Positions 1 through 10,018 of a stretch of 64,000 bases of DNA are shown in pieces. A program made the position numbers and the translations under genes. Source of the stretch: Verrucomicrobiota bacterium. Lineage in GTDB: Bacteria > Verrucomicrobiota > Verrucomicrobiia > Verrucomicrobiales > DEV007. Where the stretch lies: assembly GCA_963205275.1 (NCBI GenBank), contig CAUJIH010000045.1, positions 34,534 to 98,533 of the forward strand, read 5' to 3'. How positions within the stretch are numbered: position 1 is the stretch's first letter; every line of letters starts with the position of its first letter. The notes below the pieces were generated by a model. The model saw only the letters and a program-made list of their open reading frames with translations, was not told the origin of the DNA and searched no databases.

Positions 1-1
1 G

Positions 2-1135
2 GAAGTCACAACTCCCTGTGCAGGCACCATTGTAGAAATTATCGCCGTGATCGGAACGAGCTATCCGGTCGGCTCTCCTATCGCCGTGATCGAGGCGACG
101 ACTGAAGACGCCGTCAGAGCAGGCCTTCTCCGCCCCGAAGACTCAGGCGAGATCGCCCTTGCAAAAGTAGCAACAAGCGCAGCAGCAAACGGAGAAACAA
201 GTGCAGAAGGCAGCGCAAAAGCAGACGAGAATCTTCACTTCGCAGTGGATCAGAGTGAAGTCATCACACAAAAGGCTCCGCTATCCGTCCAGCCGACCAT
301 CGAAGGCGGACTCCCTGTCCCGGTTCGCTCCAGTGTCTATCTCAGCCCTCGCCTGCGTCATCGCATGGAGGAACTGGGCCTGAACTCCGCCGACCTCGCC
401 GGCCTTCCCGGTAGTGGAGCTGGCGGGCGTGTGACCGTGGAAGATTTTGAAAAATTTATCCGCGAGCTGGATGAGAGTCGCATGACCGATGCCTCCCCCA
501 TGCGCATCGCCGTTGCTGATTCCATGCGGAGGAGCTGGACTCGCCCTCTGGCCACCGTGACAGTCCCCGTGGGCATGGATGCTCTGCTCGCACATCGCGC
601 CTCTCTTTCTGTCAAGCCGGGTATCACCCTGTATGTCATGCGTGCATTGGCGCTCGCCATAGCGGAGAATACGGCTGTGGCAGGACGTCTGATCGGGAGC
701 AAGATCATCCACCCGAACGTGATCGATATCGGATTCGCAGTAGAAGCTGAAGACGGCGTCTTGGTCCCCGTGGTACGCCATGTGGATCAACACCCTCTGA
801 GCGATCTTTTATCGAGCTACGACGATTTAGTGCGCCTCGCCCGCGAGCGTCGCCTGCCAAAAAGCGCTATGGGCGGAGGGATCGCTACGATTACCAACGT
901 CGGTCCATTTGGGATCACCGCCGCCAGCCCCATCCCTCTGCCGGAACAGAATCTGGTCCTCGGCCTCATGGCTGGGCGTCGCGTACCTGTCTGGGACTCG
1001 GGGACCAATACCTTCGTTCCAAGAATGGAGTCGAACTTTACCCTCAGCTTCGACCACCGTATCCTGGATGGTGGAGCGGCAGGTCGTCTCCTGCTCCGCA
1101 TCGCAGAGTTACTCCAGTCACCAGAGAGCCTCTGA
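2..1135 (+). CDS. Dihydrolipoamide acyltransferase (E2 of a 2-oxoacid dehydrogenase complex), 5' end missing
   Basis: Partial gene: the reading frame is open to the left edge, so the true start lies outside; a GTG at 47 is internal. About 377 residues are visible. Residues 1-31 are the second half of a lipoyl domain (PCAGTIVEI... PVGSPIAVIE), so the lipoyl-lysine itself is off the window. An Ala/Glu-rich linker follows, then a peripheral-subunit-binding domain at about 112-155 (LSPRLRHRMEELGL, GSGAGGRVTVEDF) and the acyltransferase domain to the end, with the catalytic FDHRILDGG motif near the C-terminus. The family transfers an acyl group from lipoamide to CoA in the cytoplasm. Pyruvate versus branched-chain substrate cannot be decided here. 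The E1 genes are expected just upstream, outside the window. Confidence 0.93.
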   Translation, partial: EVTTPCAGTIVEIIAVIGTSYPVGSPIAVIEATTEDAVRAGLLRPEDSGEIALAKVATSAAANGETSAEGSAKADENLHFAVDQSEVITQKAPLSVQPTIEGGLPVPVRSSVYLSPRLRHRMEELGLNSADLAGLPGSGAGGRVTVEDFEKFIRELDESRMTDASPMRIAVADSMRRSWTRPLATVTVPVGMDALLAHRASLSVKPGITLYVMRALALAIAENTAVAGRLIGSKIIHPNVIDIGFAVEAEDGVLVPVVRHVDQHPLSDLLSSYDDLVRLARERRLPKSAMGGGIATITNVGPFGITAASPIPLPEQNLVLGLMAGRRVPVWDSGTNTFVPRMESNFTLSFDHRILDGGAAGRLLLRIAELLQSPESL

Positions 1136-1151
1136 TTGAACAGGGGCAATG

Positions 1152-1182
1152 AACAGGGTAGAGCCACTCAGCCAACCCTGTT
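1152..1182. terminator. Possible bidirectional terminator between convergent genes
   Basis: AACAGGGT at 1152-1159 pairs with ACCCTGTT at 1175-1182 (8 bp, 15-nt loop) in the short gap between the convergent acyltransferase gene and the gene ending at 1209. There is no strong U tract, so this is a weak call. Confidence 0.35.
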
Positions 1183-1208
1183 GAATCAGACTTCTCTGAG
1201 CCGACGCC

Positions 1209-2498
1209 TCAATTCGTCGGAATCAGATTGCCGATCACGAAATCCTTCCAATAGCGAATGATGGTCTGATTCGGCAGAAAAGTCTCGTCTTCCCCGGGAT
1301 TGGCCTCTGCATTCGGAATCTTCGTAACCTCGCCGGTTCGGACGTTGCCGAAGGAACCAGTTCCCCGATTCAGGGGAAGCAACTTCACCGGGCCACCTTC
1401 CGCCGCAGCCTCCTTCGGAAGACGCGCTTCGACCATCGATAGAAGGTATTGCTTGGCAAAGAACTCGACCACTTCGCTATTTTCTCCCTTTCCCCGAAAC
1501 TCCCGCCCATTCGTCCAATTCGTTTGGCGATTCTTGACCTTCTCCAGCACCGAGACCGTGTGATTCTCCGTATGCCACTGCTCAGGGCGGCTCGAATATT
1601 GTCCCCACATGAGGAGCATCGGAATCTTTACCGAAGCATCCGTTGGCTCAGCATCGTAAAATCCTCCGTCATAGAGAGCGACTGCGATCACACGATCCGC
1701 GTTTTGTTGAGCGAAGTTGTAGGCAAAGGCGGCTCCGCTGCGCTCCGACCCATAGATTGCGATCGGGGCATTCGCCAGATCTGGTTGTTTGAGCTTCGAG
1801 GCAAAACTGGATAAAGCTGTGAACACCGCCTTCCCACTCCCCTTTTCAGGAAACAGGAAGTCCTCAGCCTTCGTCGGATCCCTCTGTGACATGTGCGCAT
1901 CATACGTCATCAGAGCCATTCCAAATTTCGTCTGAAACACCCCCCAATATCCTGTCCCTCTTTCATGCTGAGCTAAATAGCGAAAAGATCGACCAAAGTC
2001 GTCTAATGAGATCAGCAGAACGCCTCGAATCTTTCCCGTGGGAGCCTGCATCATGAATGAGAGATTCCCCACATTCGTATCGATCCATCCGGGATACATC
2101 TCGCTGAACTCTGATTGGGGTGGTGCCTTCATCTCTTCTGGCTTTTCCGGAGTTGGCGATCCCTCCTTCATTGCATCCGATTTCGCCACCTCGCCTTTTC
2201 CGCCAGCCAGATCCACAGTCTCGCCATTTTTCGCACGAAGATACGCTGCGTGAATCTCCGGATGCTGCTGCGCTAAGGTGGCCAAATCCAGTTTATCCCA
2301 AGAGATTTCTATCGGAGCACTATCGGCAGCCATGCTCACCTTCAGCCCGCCTGGAGTCGCCGAGAGCACTGCATGGAAGTCCACTTCTCGCCCGTTCGAT
2401 CCCTTGAGTATTATCGCCTCAGCAGGAATCGAACAAAGAATTATCCCCAGTGCTAACAGAATGCTGCTCCCGGCTTTCATAGAAAATATCGTCCTCAT
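1209..2498 (-). CDS. Secreted alpha/beta-hydrolase-like protein with SHD1-like N-terminal domain
   Basis: 429 residues. A signal peptide spans about 1-28 (hydrophobic core, cleavage after AEA). Residues 29-95 resemble the SHD1/SLA1-homology domain often seen in secreted PVC proteins (GSNGREVDFHAVLSA ... IEISWDKLDL). Residues 130-360 read like an alpha/beta-hydrolase core: APIAIYGSERSGAAFAY as nucleophile-elbow-like turn, then VALYDGGFYD and PMLLMWGQYSSRP. The elbow is not a clean GxSxG, so catalytic activity is uncertain. Function and substrate are unknown. The gene is divergent from the large dehydrogenase-like gene at 2702, with an AT-rich spacer between them. Confidence 0.75.
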   Translation of the reverse strand: MRTIFSMKAGSSILLALGIILCSIPAEAIILKGSNGREVDFHAVLSATPGGLKVSMAADSAPIEISWDKLDLATLAQQHPEIHAAYLRAKNGETVDLAGGKGEVAKSDAMKEGSPTPEKPEEMKAPPQSEFSEMYPGWIDTNVGNLSFMMQAPTGKIRGVLLISLDDFGRSFRYLAQHERGTGYWGVFQTKFGMALMTYDAHMSQRDPTKAEDFLFPEKGSGKAVFTALSSFASKLKQPDLANAPIAIYGSERSGAAFAYNFAQQNADRVIAVALYDGGFYDAEPTDASVKIPMLLMWGQYSSRPEQWHTENHTVSVLEKVKNRQTNWTNGREFRGKGENSEVVEFFAKQYLLSMVEARLPKEAAAEGGPVKLLPLNRGTGSFGNVRTGEVTKIPNAEANPGEDETFLPNQTIIRYWKDFVIGNLIPTN

Positions 2499-2701
2499 AA
2501 AATCAGCGCGTATCGAAATCGGTATCGCGAATCGGTATTGCTCGATCAGTCGTCACTCTGTTGTAGGCGATTCTAAGTATCCATGACAAGAAAAAGCCGA
2601 TTTCAGGACGATGAAATTATCTAAATCTATCAAAAATGAGATAGTTTTCATTTTTAATTTACATTTTTAATATTAACCATATCATCAAAATTATACTTCG
2701 T

Positions 2702-5700
2702 ATGAGGACAATATTTACCATCCTGTTTTCCCTCCTTTTTATCCCTGCCGCCTTCGCCCAGACGAGCGGAGGACTCAACCAGGCGGAAGTGATCGGTCCA
2801 TTTCTGAATGGCGCTCTGCCGCCAAGAACTCCACGCCCCTCCACTGGTAGTTGGAAGCTGGTGAATGCCTTTCCGAAACTGACATTCATCGATCCCGTGC
2901 AAATGCTACCAGTCCCTTATTCAAACCGGTTTTTGATCCTCGAGAAAAACGGTCGAATTACCGTATTCGAGAATAATAAGGCCACGACTTCCAAGACCGT
3001 TCTGCTCAACGTCAGTTCACAGGTGCAGTCCACACACGACAGCGGAATGTTGGGAGCTGTTTTCCATCCGGATTTCGGAAATCCATCGTCTCCGAATCGT
3101 CATTACCTCTACGTTTACTACCGATATACCACCAACAAAACGCAATTGGACAAGGCCTATTGCCGCCTCTCTCGATTTACTTGGGACCCATCCACTAACG
3201 TCATTGCCCCCTCCTCAGAGTTTATTCTGATCAACCAATTCGACCAGCACAACTGGCACAACGGCGGCGGTCTACTCTTCGGCCCCGATGGATTTCTCTA
3301 CGTTTCCACGGGAGATGAAGGTGGATCGAATGATCAGTTCAAGAGCAGCCAGAAGCTCAATGGTGGCCTTCTTTCTGGAGTGTTGCGCATCGATGTGGAT
3401 AAGGATGCAACGCGCAGCCATCCCATTCGTCGCCAGCCACTCAGTCCGATCACACCGCCTTCGGGATGGCCCGCCAGCTACTCTCAGGGCTACTATGTGC
3501 CCAATGACAATCCTTGGCAAAGCCCCACCGGAACTCAACTGGAGGAATTCTGGGCCATCGGTACTCGCAGCCCCCATCGCATGACTCTCGATCCGCTGAC
3601 CGGAGATATCTGGCTGGGAGACATCGGCCAGAACACGCAGGAAGAAATCAGCAAAGTCGTACGAGGAGCGAATCTCCAGTGGCCCTATCGCGAGGGTTCC
3701 GTCGCTGGGCCAAAGGCCAAGCCATCACCCCTGATCGGAACTGACCAGCCACCTGTGTACGCCTACGGACGATCAGTCGGTGGGTGCGTGATCGGCGGCT
3801 ATGTCTATCGCGGCTCTCTGCATCCGGAACTCTATGGGAAATACATCTTCGGTGATCATAACAACGGCCTGATCCGGTCTCTGGACACCAGCGGGTCCTC
3901 CCCGGTTGTCACCACACTGACGACTCTTCAGCGCCACGGTCCCGGTCCGAAGAACGGGATGAGTTCCTTCGCTGTGGACGCTTCCGGTGAGATCTACGTT
4001 CTGGCACTCGCTGGAACTGACTTGGATGGCGGGATCGTCTATCGCTTGGAAAAATCTACCGAGGGCGTGCCAGAACCTCCGACGCTATTATCGCAAACCG
4101 GAGCATTTACGAATCTACAAACCATGACCGCAGCCCCGGGATTAATTCCCTACGGAGTCATCCAGCCTCTGTGGTCTGACGGAGCTGAAAAACAGCGCTG
4201 GATCGCCATTCCCAACGACGGGGTACCGAACTCTCCTAGCGAGCGCATCGGCTGGTCAGAAGAGGGAAACTGGACATTCCCCATCGGCACAGTGCTCGTG
4301 AAGCACTTCGAGGTACCGGGTCGACGTCTGGAAACACGCTTCTATCTCCAGGGGGAAGGCGGTGACTGGTTCGGGTTCACCTACCGTTGGCACCCGGACG
4401 GTAGCGATGCTGAGTTGCTGCCTGAAGCTCCACTCGACGAGAACTACACCGTCACCGGAGTCACCCGCACTTGGCACTTTCCGGGGCGGAATGAGTGCAA
4501 TGCCTGCCATACCGACGCCACAGGCAAGGCTCTGAGCGTGAGAACTCGCCAGCTCAATCGCGATTTCTTCTATTCTGCGACCGGTCGTACAGCAAACCAG
4601 TTGGTGACGCTGAATCGGCTCGGGTTTTTCTCCCCCGCCATCGACGAGTCGAGACTCAGCCAGATGCTGACCCTCAAGGCTCAGGATGACTCATCGGCAA
4701 CGCTCGAACGCCGTGCCCGCAGCTATCTCGACGCTAACTGCTCGCACTGCCACCAGCCAGCCACTCCGACTCCGGCAGAATTCGACGCTCGACTCACCAC
4801 CGTGCCTTGGTTGCAAGGACTGATCGCAGAGGACGCTGTCGATGATCTGGACATCACCGGCGCACAACTGATCAAGCCCGGCGACGTGGCGCGATCCGTC
4901 GTGTATCATCGTCTCGGATCCACCGTGAAAAATATCGCCATGCCTCCCATCGCGAAGAACGTGGTCGATGCCGCAGGGATGCAGTTGCTGTCCCAATGGA
5001 TCAACAGTCTCGATCCCACACTCGCTCCCGGCATGTCTGGCATGGGAAACCCCACTCCAGGAGACCATTCACCCCCCAGTCTCACTCTTTCACTGCCTGG
5101 CGGCCCTTCGCAGAGTCAGTCTCCCTTTACTGCGACGATCACGGCTAACAAGCCGATCGTAGGCCTCTCACTGTCGGATTTCACCGTTCAGAACGCGACT
5201 CTGTCTGAGCTTTCAGGGTCTGGAGCCTCGTGGACGGTCAAGATTACCCCCACGCAGCCAGGCAGCGGCTCCATCGCTCTCGCCTCCGACCGCGTAATCG
5301 ATGCGAGCGGAAACGCCAACCTCGCCGTAGCTCCCGTCAGCTTCAACTACCAGCCGCAGGGGCTTCTCAGCAATGCAGGCTTCGAATCGGGACTCAACGA
5401 CTGGGATTATGGTCCCTCCGTCACAACTGTGCCCACTGCTCACGGTGGAACCAAGGCTGCCTCGCTCGGGACATCTACCTGGCTGGTGACCAATATTTCT
5501 GTAGAGGCGCTGAAAAACTATCTTTTCCAAGGATGGATCAAGCCCGCCACAGCCAATGCCCACGCCGAAGTCGGCCTCACATTCTGGGATGCAAATGGCG
5601 TTTGGATCGACGACCGTATCCTAGCCGTTTCTCCGGGAACGAGCTGGGCTCCCTTCCAGATCGCCTTCACAGCCCCTGTGAGTGCGATGCATGTCTCCGT

Positions 5701-7588
5701 ATGGGCCGTCACTGGAGCCAGCGGCGGCCTCTTGGTCGATGATATGTCCGTCGAACTCGGTGGATCGGGTGAGCCTCGCCCCACCTTTACCTCCAGCCAT
5801 GTGAATCTACTGAATAATGGCGACTTCGAAAGCGGCATTCCCCCGTGGGATACCGGCGGCAGCGTCACCCTGTCCGCGACACCGCGCAACGGTCAAAAGG
5901 CAGCTCGACTGGGGATTGAGTCTTTTGTGGTACAGACAAAAGTCACTACCCCCGGTCAGCGCATCGCTCTCGCCGGATACTATCAGGCACAGGGGATCAC
6001 TGATCGTGCAGAGATCGGCTTCTCCTTCTGGGACGCCAGCGGAAACTGGATCACAGATCGCTCGATTTTCATCGATCCGAGCAATACTTACACTCCCTTT
6101 CTTGTTGATACCAGCGTTCCGGAGGGCTCTGCCACTCTAACGCTTTGGGTGTACAATCCAGAAAAAGGTCAGATCGATCTGGATGATCTGGTATTCTTCT
6201 ATCCAGACGAGCAGATTTCTAACAATCTATTCAGCAACGGTGACTTTGAAAGCGGAGCCACCAATCCTTGGGATACGGGTGGAACCAACGTACAGATCAC
6301 CAGCGACGCCTATGCAGGAAGCAAAGCAGCACTGCTCGGAGCCGATTCTTTCCTCGTTCATAATCAAGCCGCGATTTCCGGTGACACGTACACTCTCTCC
6401 GGAGTTTACAAAATCACCGATGGCAGTAGTGGCGAGCGCGAAGCAGGATTCTCCTTCTGGGGAGCACAAGGACAGTGGCTCGGGGATTCGATCACCACCC
6501 TCACTCCGGTGGGCAACTTCACCCCTTTCACTGTCGCGGGAGAAGTGCCCGCAGGCACCGCTTCCCTGTCCGCTTGGATCTGGACTGGCGTGAACAGTGG
6601 CCGTCTCGTCGTGGATACCCTCTCCCTCACACGCAGCGCCCCTGTGAATGGAAACTTAGCCCTACTCGCAGGTGCTCCGGCAGAATCCCCGGAAGCCGCG
6701 CCCACGATGCTGATGGCACTGAAGAGCAATCGAACAATTGATCTGGGCGACCTCTCATCACAGCCCTCGATTCAGTCCGCCTTCGGAGTCTCCTCCCCCG
6801 TTCTCGACTCGGCTGGATGGAGATCGAAAAGTGGACGAATCACAGAGACAACTGGCCCGTCACCCAAGGGGACGAAGACTCTGGCCACGACAATCAACGG
6901 ACGTGGAATCGTCGCCGTTCGATACTCTTTCACAGGGGCCGCACGCAGCGCAGCCCTCGTGCTCCTGATCGACGGAGTAGAAAACGGTCGTGTCCTTGTG
7001 GATGGCTCATCCGACTGGCGCACTTTGTCAGCCTCGATATCATCAGACGGCCCTCACGCTGTGGAACTGCGTCTTGTCGGCGAAGGAACGGCGAAAGCAG
7101 CCGACCTCTCAAAAGTTCGCGTGAGCCTTGGCGACTTCCGCTTCGTGCCGGGTTCGCCTCATTTCCAGCCAGATCTGGCCATCGCCGTTCGAGGGAAGCG
7201 CCTCATCGGAGTGAATATCTTTAACAAGACCACCGCACGCCAGCAGGCGCAGATTACGATGAGTCGACGAAACTCCGCCATGTTCCGAATGTCCTTGCGC
7301 AACGCCTCATCAGCGAATCGCGACAGCGCTCACATCACCGGACCTGTCACCTTGCGAGGATATCGTGTCTCTTATACCCAACTTGGAGCAAAGAAAACCA
7401 ACGTCACGGCGGCTGTCGCTGCCAGAAGACACGAAACTCCCGTTCAGAATCCAAGAGCCGCCGGACTATACGATATTCAGGTGACCCGAACCACGAAACG
7501 CTCTCCCCGAGCCTTCTCTGGGATCATTCGAGCCAATTCCGTTCTGGACGGACGGCGAGCAGACGCGGTCCGAGTCAGTGGGAAGTAA
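2702..7588 (+). CDS. Giant secreted sorbosone/glucose dehydrogenase-like protein fused to a di-CxxCH region and three CBM-like repeats
   Basis: 1628 residues with a signal peptide (1-19, cut near AFA). Residues about 50-460 are a glucose/sorbosone-dehydrogenase-type beta-propeller (HDSGMLGAVFHPDF, NWHNGGGLLFGPDG, STGDEGGSNDQ), the PQQ-binding fold. Residues 460-770 hold two haem-binding motifs, CNACH at 599-603 and CSHCH at 680-684, in a region like the SO2930 family. Residues 790-880 are Ig-like. Three carbohydrate-binding-like repeats then start near 886, 1036 and 1177, each opening with an N-x-G-F-E-S-G type motif. The last 300 residues are unrecognised. It probably oxidises a sugar or alcohol in the periplasm or outside the cell and passes electrons to its own haems; the substrate is unknown. 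Confidence 0.85.
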   Translation: MRTIFTILFSLLFIPAAFAQTSGGLNQAEVIGPFLNGALPPRTPRPSTGSWKLVNAFPKLTFIDPVQMLPVPYSNRFLILEKNGRITVFENNKATTSKTVLLNVSSQVQSTHDSGMLGAVFHPDFGNPSSPNRHYLYVYYRYTTNKTQLDKAYCRLSRFTWDPSTNVIAPSSEFILINQFDQHNWHNGGGLLFGPDGFLYVSTGDEGGSNDQFKSSQKLNGGLLSGVLRIDVDKDATRSHPIRRQPLSPITPPSGWPASYSQGYYVPNDNPWQSPTGTQLEEFWAIGTRSPHRMTLDPLTGDIWLGDIGQNTQEEISKVVRGANLQWPYREGSVAGPKAKPSPLIGTDQPPVYAYGRSVGGCVIGGYVYRGSLHPELYGKYIFGDHNNGLIRSLDTSGSSPVVTTLTTLQRHGPGPKNGMSSFAVDASGEIYVLALAGTDLDGGIVYRLEKSTEGVPEPPTLLSQTGAFTNLQTMTAAPGLIPYGVIQPLWSDGAEKQRWIAIPNDGVPNSPSERIGWSEEGNWTFPIGTVLVKHFEVPGRRLETRFYLQGEGGDWFGFTYRWHPDGSDAELLPEAPLDENYTVTGVTRTWHFPGRNECNACHTDATGKALSVRTRQLNRDFFYSATGRTANQLVTLNRLGFFSPAIDESRLSQMLTLKAQDDSSATLERRARSYLDANCSHCHQPATPTPAEFDARLTTVPWLQGLIAEDAVDDLDITGAQLIKPGDVARSVVYHRLGSTVKNIAMPPIAKNVVDAAGMQLLSQWINSLDPTLAPGMSGMGNPTPGDHSPPSLTLSLPGGPSQSQSPFTATITANKPIVGLSLSDFTVQNATLSELSGSGASWTVKITPTQPGSGSIALASDRVIDASGNANLAVAPVSFNYQPQGLLSNAGFESGLNDWDYGPSVTTVPTAHGGTKAASLGTSTWLVTNISVEALKNYLFQGWIKPATANAHAEVGLTFWDANGVWIDDRILAVSPGTSWAPFQIAFTAPVSAMHVSVWAVTGASGGLLVDDMSVELGGSGEPRPTFTSSHVNLLNNGDFESGIPPWDTGGSVTLSATPRNGQKAARLGIESFVVQTKVTTPGQRIALAGYYQAQGITDRAEIGFSFWDASGNWITDRSIFIDPSNTYTPFLVDTSVPEGSATLTLWVYNPEKGQIDLDDLVFFYPDEQISNNLFSNGDFESGATNPWDTGGTNVQITSDAYAGSKAALLGADSFLVHNQAAISGDTYTLSGVYKITDGSSGEREAGFSFWGAQGQWLGDSITTLTPVGNFTPFTVAGEVPAGTASLSAWIWTGVNSGRLVVDTLSLTRSAPVNGNLALLAGAPAESPEAAPTMLMALKSNRTIDLGDLSSQPSIQSAFGVSSPVLDSAGWRSKSGRITETTGPSPKGTKTLATTINGRGIVAVRYSFTGAARSAALVLLIDGVENGRVLVDGSSDWRTLSASISSDGPHAVELRLVGEGTAKAADLSKVRVSLGDFRFVPGSPHFQPDLAIAVRGKRLIGVNIFNKTTARQQAQITMSRRNSAMFRMSLRNASSANRDSAHITGPVTLRGYRVSYTQLGAKKTNVTAAVAARRHETPVQNPRAAGLYDIQVTRTTKRSPRAFSGIIRANSVLDGRRADAVRVSGK

Positions 7589-7606
7589 TCGACACGACCA
7601 GAAAAT

Positions 7607-7636
7607 ATCATGGTTCGGCATGAGCCGGACCATGAT
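7607..7636. terminator. Terminator hairpin between convergent genes
   Basis: A 12-bp stem (7607-7618 with 7625-7636, one G-T wobble, 6-nt loop) lies in the 63-nt gap between convergent genes. On the minus strand it is followed by a T-rich stretch (ATATTTTC), so it should end the transcript of the DUF4091 gene; on the plus strand a perfect 14-nt palindrome, GGAATCC/GGATTCC at 7637-7650, follows. Confidence 0.75.
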
Positions 7637-7651
7637 GGAATCCGGATTCCC

Positions 7652-9979
7652 TCACTTCAGCACTTCATCAAGACGCATGATCTGCTGAGCGATCATCCAG
7701 CGATAAACATCGTAGTCGGCAGAACCCCAGAGATCATCATGCTTGTACTTCGTCTGGACTCGGATCGCGTTCCAGATCGAATCGAGATCGGCTTGCGCCT
7801 CTCCAGCCCGCTTCTGCGCTTCTTTGTTATCGCTCTTCTTCGCCTCGGCGATCTTTTGTTCCAGAGTATAAATGTAGCGATAATCATCGTAGCCTTCGCG
7901 GAAGGATTCCCACAGAGTCACTGGGACAGGCGTGCCGTCAGCTTCATGTCGATTGAAAAAATCGGAATTTCGCCCATCTAAGTAGTTATAGGGATTCCCC
8001 GTGCTGGAAGAATAAATCCAAGGGATGAGCACGCGGAATCCGCTGCGCCAAAAGCCGAAACCGTAGGTCATGCGAGCACCAGAGGTGGGAGTATGGTCGT
8101 TCTCGCCGCTGACGTGGTTGGGGTAGCACCAGTATTCCACGCCCCGCGCCTTCGTGTCGGCGAGAATGGTATCTCGGTCGGGAGCAAAGGGCTGCGTGCA
8201 CCAGACATCGACGAAGGGGCGCATCGGATCGAACTGCTCGTGCGTGGGATCAGCCGTCACGTAGGTGCGAACACCAGCCGCTTTGCAGCCGCGCAGAACC
8301 TTCACCATGAAGGCGACCGAATTCGGATCCGTCCCTGGTTCATCGACGGGATAATACAGAAATTCGGGAAGCCCGCGCTCCTTTCTCCCCGCCTCGATTG
8401 CCTTCACCATGGCCGTGATTTCCTTCTCGAACTCGGGCACAGGGTCCTTCACTCCCGCAAGATGCGAGCCGGGATACTCCTTCATATATTTATAATACAC
8501 ACCACTAGAGTTGATATGCGCAACGATGGGAGTCACGAAGTTGTGCTTCTTCCACAGAGCGACTTTCTCCTCCATCAGAGCCCAGTTGATCTCGAATTTC
8601 CCCTCGGCATCTGCTGGTGGACACCAGATCCCTGACACCACATTCTTCGTGCCATGAGCGAGCATATCGAGCATTTCAAGCTCGGAACTACGACGGTAAT
8701 ATTCTTTCGATACATCGTCGGGCGCTCGATAGGCACTATCGAGCGGATCGTGATAATAGATGCCGTAGATCTTCGAAGGATCTTCCCTCAGCTTGATCGG
8801 GAGGACGCGGAATTTGACCGGCACCTTCACCTCCGCCTTTCCATCGCAAGAAAGCGTGACCGTGCCACTGTATTGCCCGGCGGGCGTATCCTTCGGTACA
8901 TGCACAGTCAGCCAGAATCGCTCGCTCTGCGCCTTCGTCAGGGGAACGGAGTCGAAATGCTCCAGCACGTCCGGAACCCATCTCCATTGATACTTCACCG
9001 TGTAATTAGGTCTCGCCCGCATGTAACGAACGTGACGGATGTCGATATTCTTCGCTGGGATCGGCCCGATGTCACTAACCGTCACCCTAGCCGAGCCGAA
9101 ATCCCGTAGAGGATACACAGCCAGAGTCAGAGGCTCGTATTCACCCGGAGTGGCGAAGGCGAGCAATTCGGGACTCATATCCTCTGCACGAGGCGCTGTA
9201 TGCGGGAAGATCGGCTCCACGTAAGGCCTCGAATAGGCGACAAAACCACGCTTCTCATCAGCCTCGGAGAGAGTGGGAAGCGGCTCGGGTGAGGATTGAA
9301 TCTCCTTCCATTTCGCCCACTCATCCGGTGGGAGCAGCCACGTCCATTGCTTAATCGGTTCTAGGATCTCCGAAATCACCTGAGCATCCTCCGTCGTCGG
9401 CCAGACGACGATGGCATTGACGGCAAACTTGCTGCGCGGCGAGAATTTGATCTCCAGAGGATCATCGCCTTCGACACTTGTCGCGAACTCGACAGGCGCA
9501 AAGCGATACGGCCCCTCGATCTGGACACGCTGCGTATCATTTCCCACGGTGACATCAAAGTCCAGAACCTGGAAGCGATGGATGTCACTGCCACCACAGA
9601 CTAGGAACACTTTGTATCCTCCAGCCGGCAGTTTGATGAGAAAACGGTTCTCCTGCGTACCGGTAATCACATCCTCGGTGATTGGACTCGTCAGCATCGG
9701 AGGATCCTGATCCTCCTTACTGTCCCCCTCTTTGCTCTGGATGACCTGGGCACTGGCTTTCAGTCCTTCCTTACCCTGCCACCCAAAACCAGATTCCTGC
9801 GAATAAACCGTCGCGGCAGTGACACGCTCGAATCCATTCCAAACAGCGGATTGATCAGTGCCCATATCGTAGAGGCGCGGAGCCGCCGTGACAGACTGAG
9901 CGATCAGTGGCATTACTAGCCCTGCGACGAAGACTGTTACACGGTGAAAGAAAGGAATTTCAAAAAGAAAACTTTTCAT
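7652..9979 (-). CDS. Secreted DUF4091-family glycoside-hydrolase-like protein
   Basis: 775 residues from the ATG at 9979, chosen because it gives a compact signal peptide (MKSFLF ... SVTAAP); a longer frame reaches 10012. Residues about 35-200 look like a galactose-binding-type beta-sandwich (RLYDMGTDQSAVWNGFE...). The rest is TIM-barrel-like and ends in a DUF4091 signature: NSDFFNRHEADGTPVPV and LWESFREGYDDYRY. The family is linked to glycan breakdown in environmental PVC bacteria and Bacteroidetes, but its reaction is poorly defined. It lies 39 nt after the gene ending at 10019 and is probably co-transcribed with it; that partner looks like a carbohydrate-binding protein. Confidence 0.85.
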   Translation of the reverse strand: MKSFLFEIPFFHRVTVFVAGLVMPLIAQSVTAAPRLYDMGTDQSAVWNGFERVTAATVYSQESGFGWQGKEGLKASAQVIQSKEGDSKEDQDPPMLTSPITEDVITGTQENRFLIKLPAGGYKVFLVCGGSDIHRFQVLDFDVTVGNDTQRVQIEGPYRFAPVEFATSVEGDDPLEIKFSPRSKFAVNAIVVWPTTEDAQVISEILEPIKQWTWLLPPDEWAKWKEIQSSPEPLPTLSEADEKRGFVAYSRPYVEPIFPHTAPRAEDMSPELLAFATPGEYEPLTLAVYPLRDFGSARVTVSDIGPIPAKNIDIRHVRYMRARPNYTVKYQWRWVPDVLEHFDSVPLTKAQSERFWLTVHVPKDTPAGQYSGTVTLSCDGKAEVKVPVKFRVLPIKLREDPSKIYGIYYHDPLDSAYRAPDDVSKEYYRRSSELEMLDMLAHGTKNVVSGIWCPPADAEGKFEINWALMEEKVALWKKHNFVTPIVAHINSSGVYYKYMKEYPGSHLAGVKDPVPEFEKEITAMVKAIEAGRKERGLPEFLYYPVDEPGTDPNSVAFMVKVLRGCKAAGVRTYVTADPTHEQFDPMRPFVDVWCTQPFAPDRDTILADTKARGVEYWCYPNHVSGENDHTPTSGARMTYGFGFWRSGFRVLIPWIYSSSTGNPYNYLDGRNSDFFNRHEADGTPVPVTLWESFREGYDDYRYIYTLEQKIAEAKKSDNKEAQKRAGEAQADLDSIWNAIRVQTKYKHDDLWGSADYDVYRWMIAQQIMRLDEVLK

Positions 9980-10018
9980 AAGAATCAATGATGGGTTCGA
10001 AGTTCTATGCAACGCTGT

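Noticed and set aside
2640..2701. AT-rich spacer as a promoter of the giant dehydrogenase gene
   Set aside because: TATACT lies almost on the start codon and no matching -35 box is seen; cannot place a promoter.
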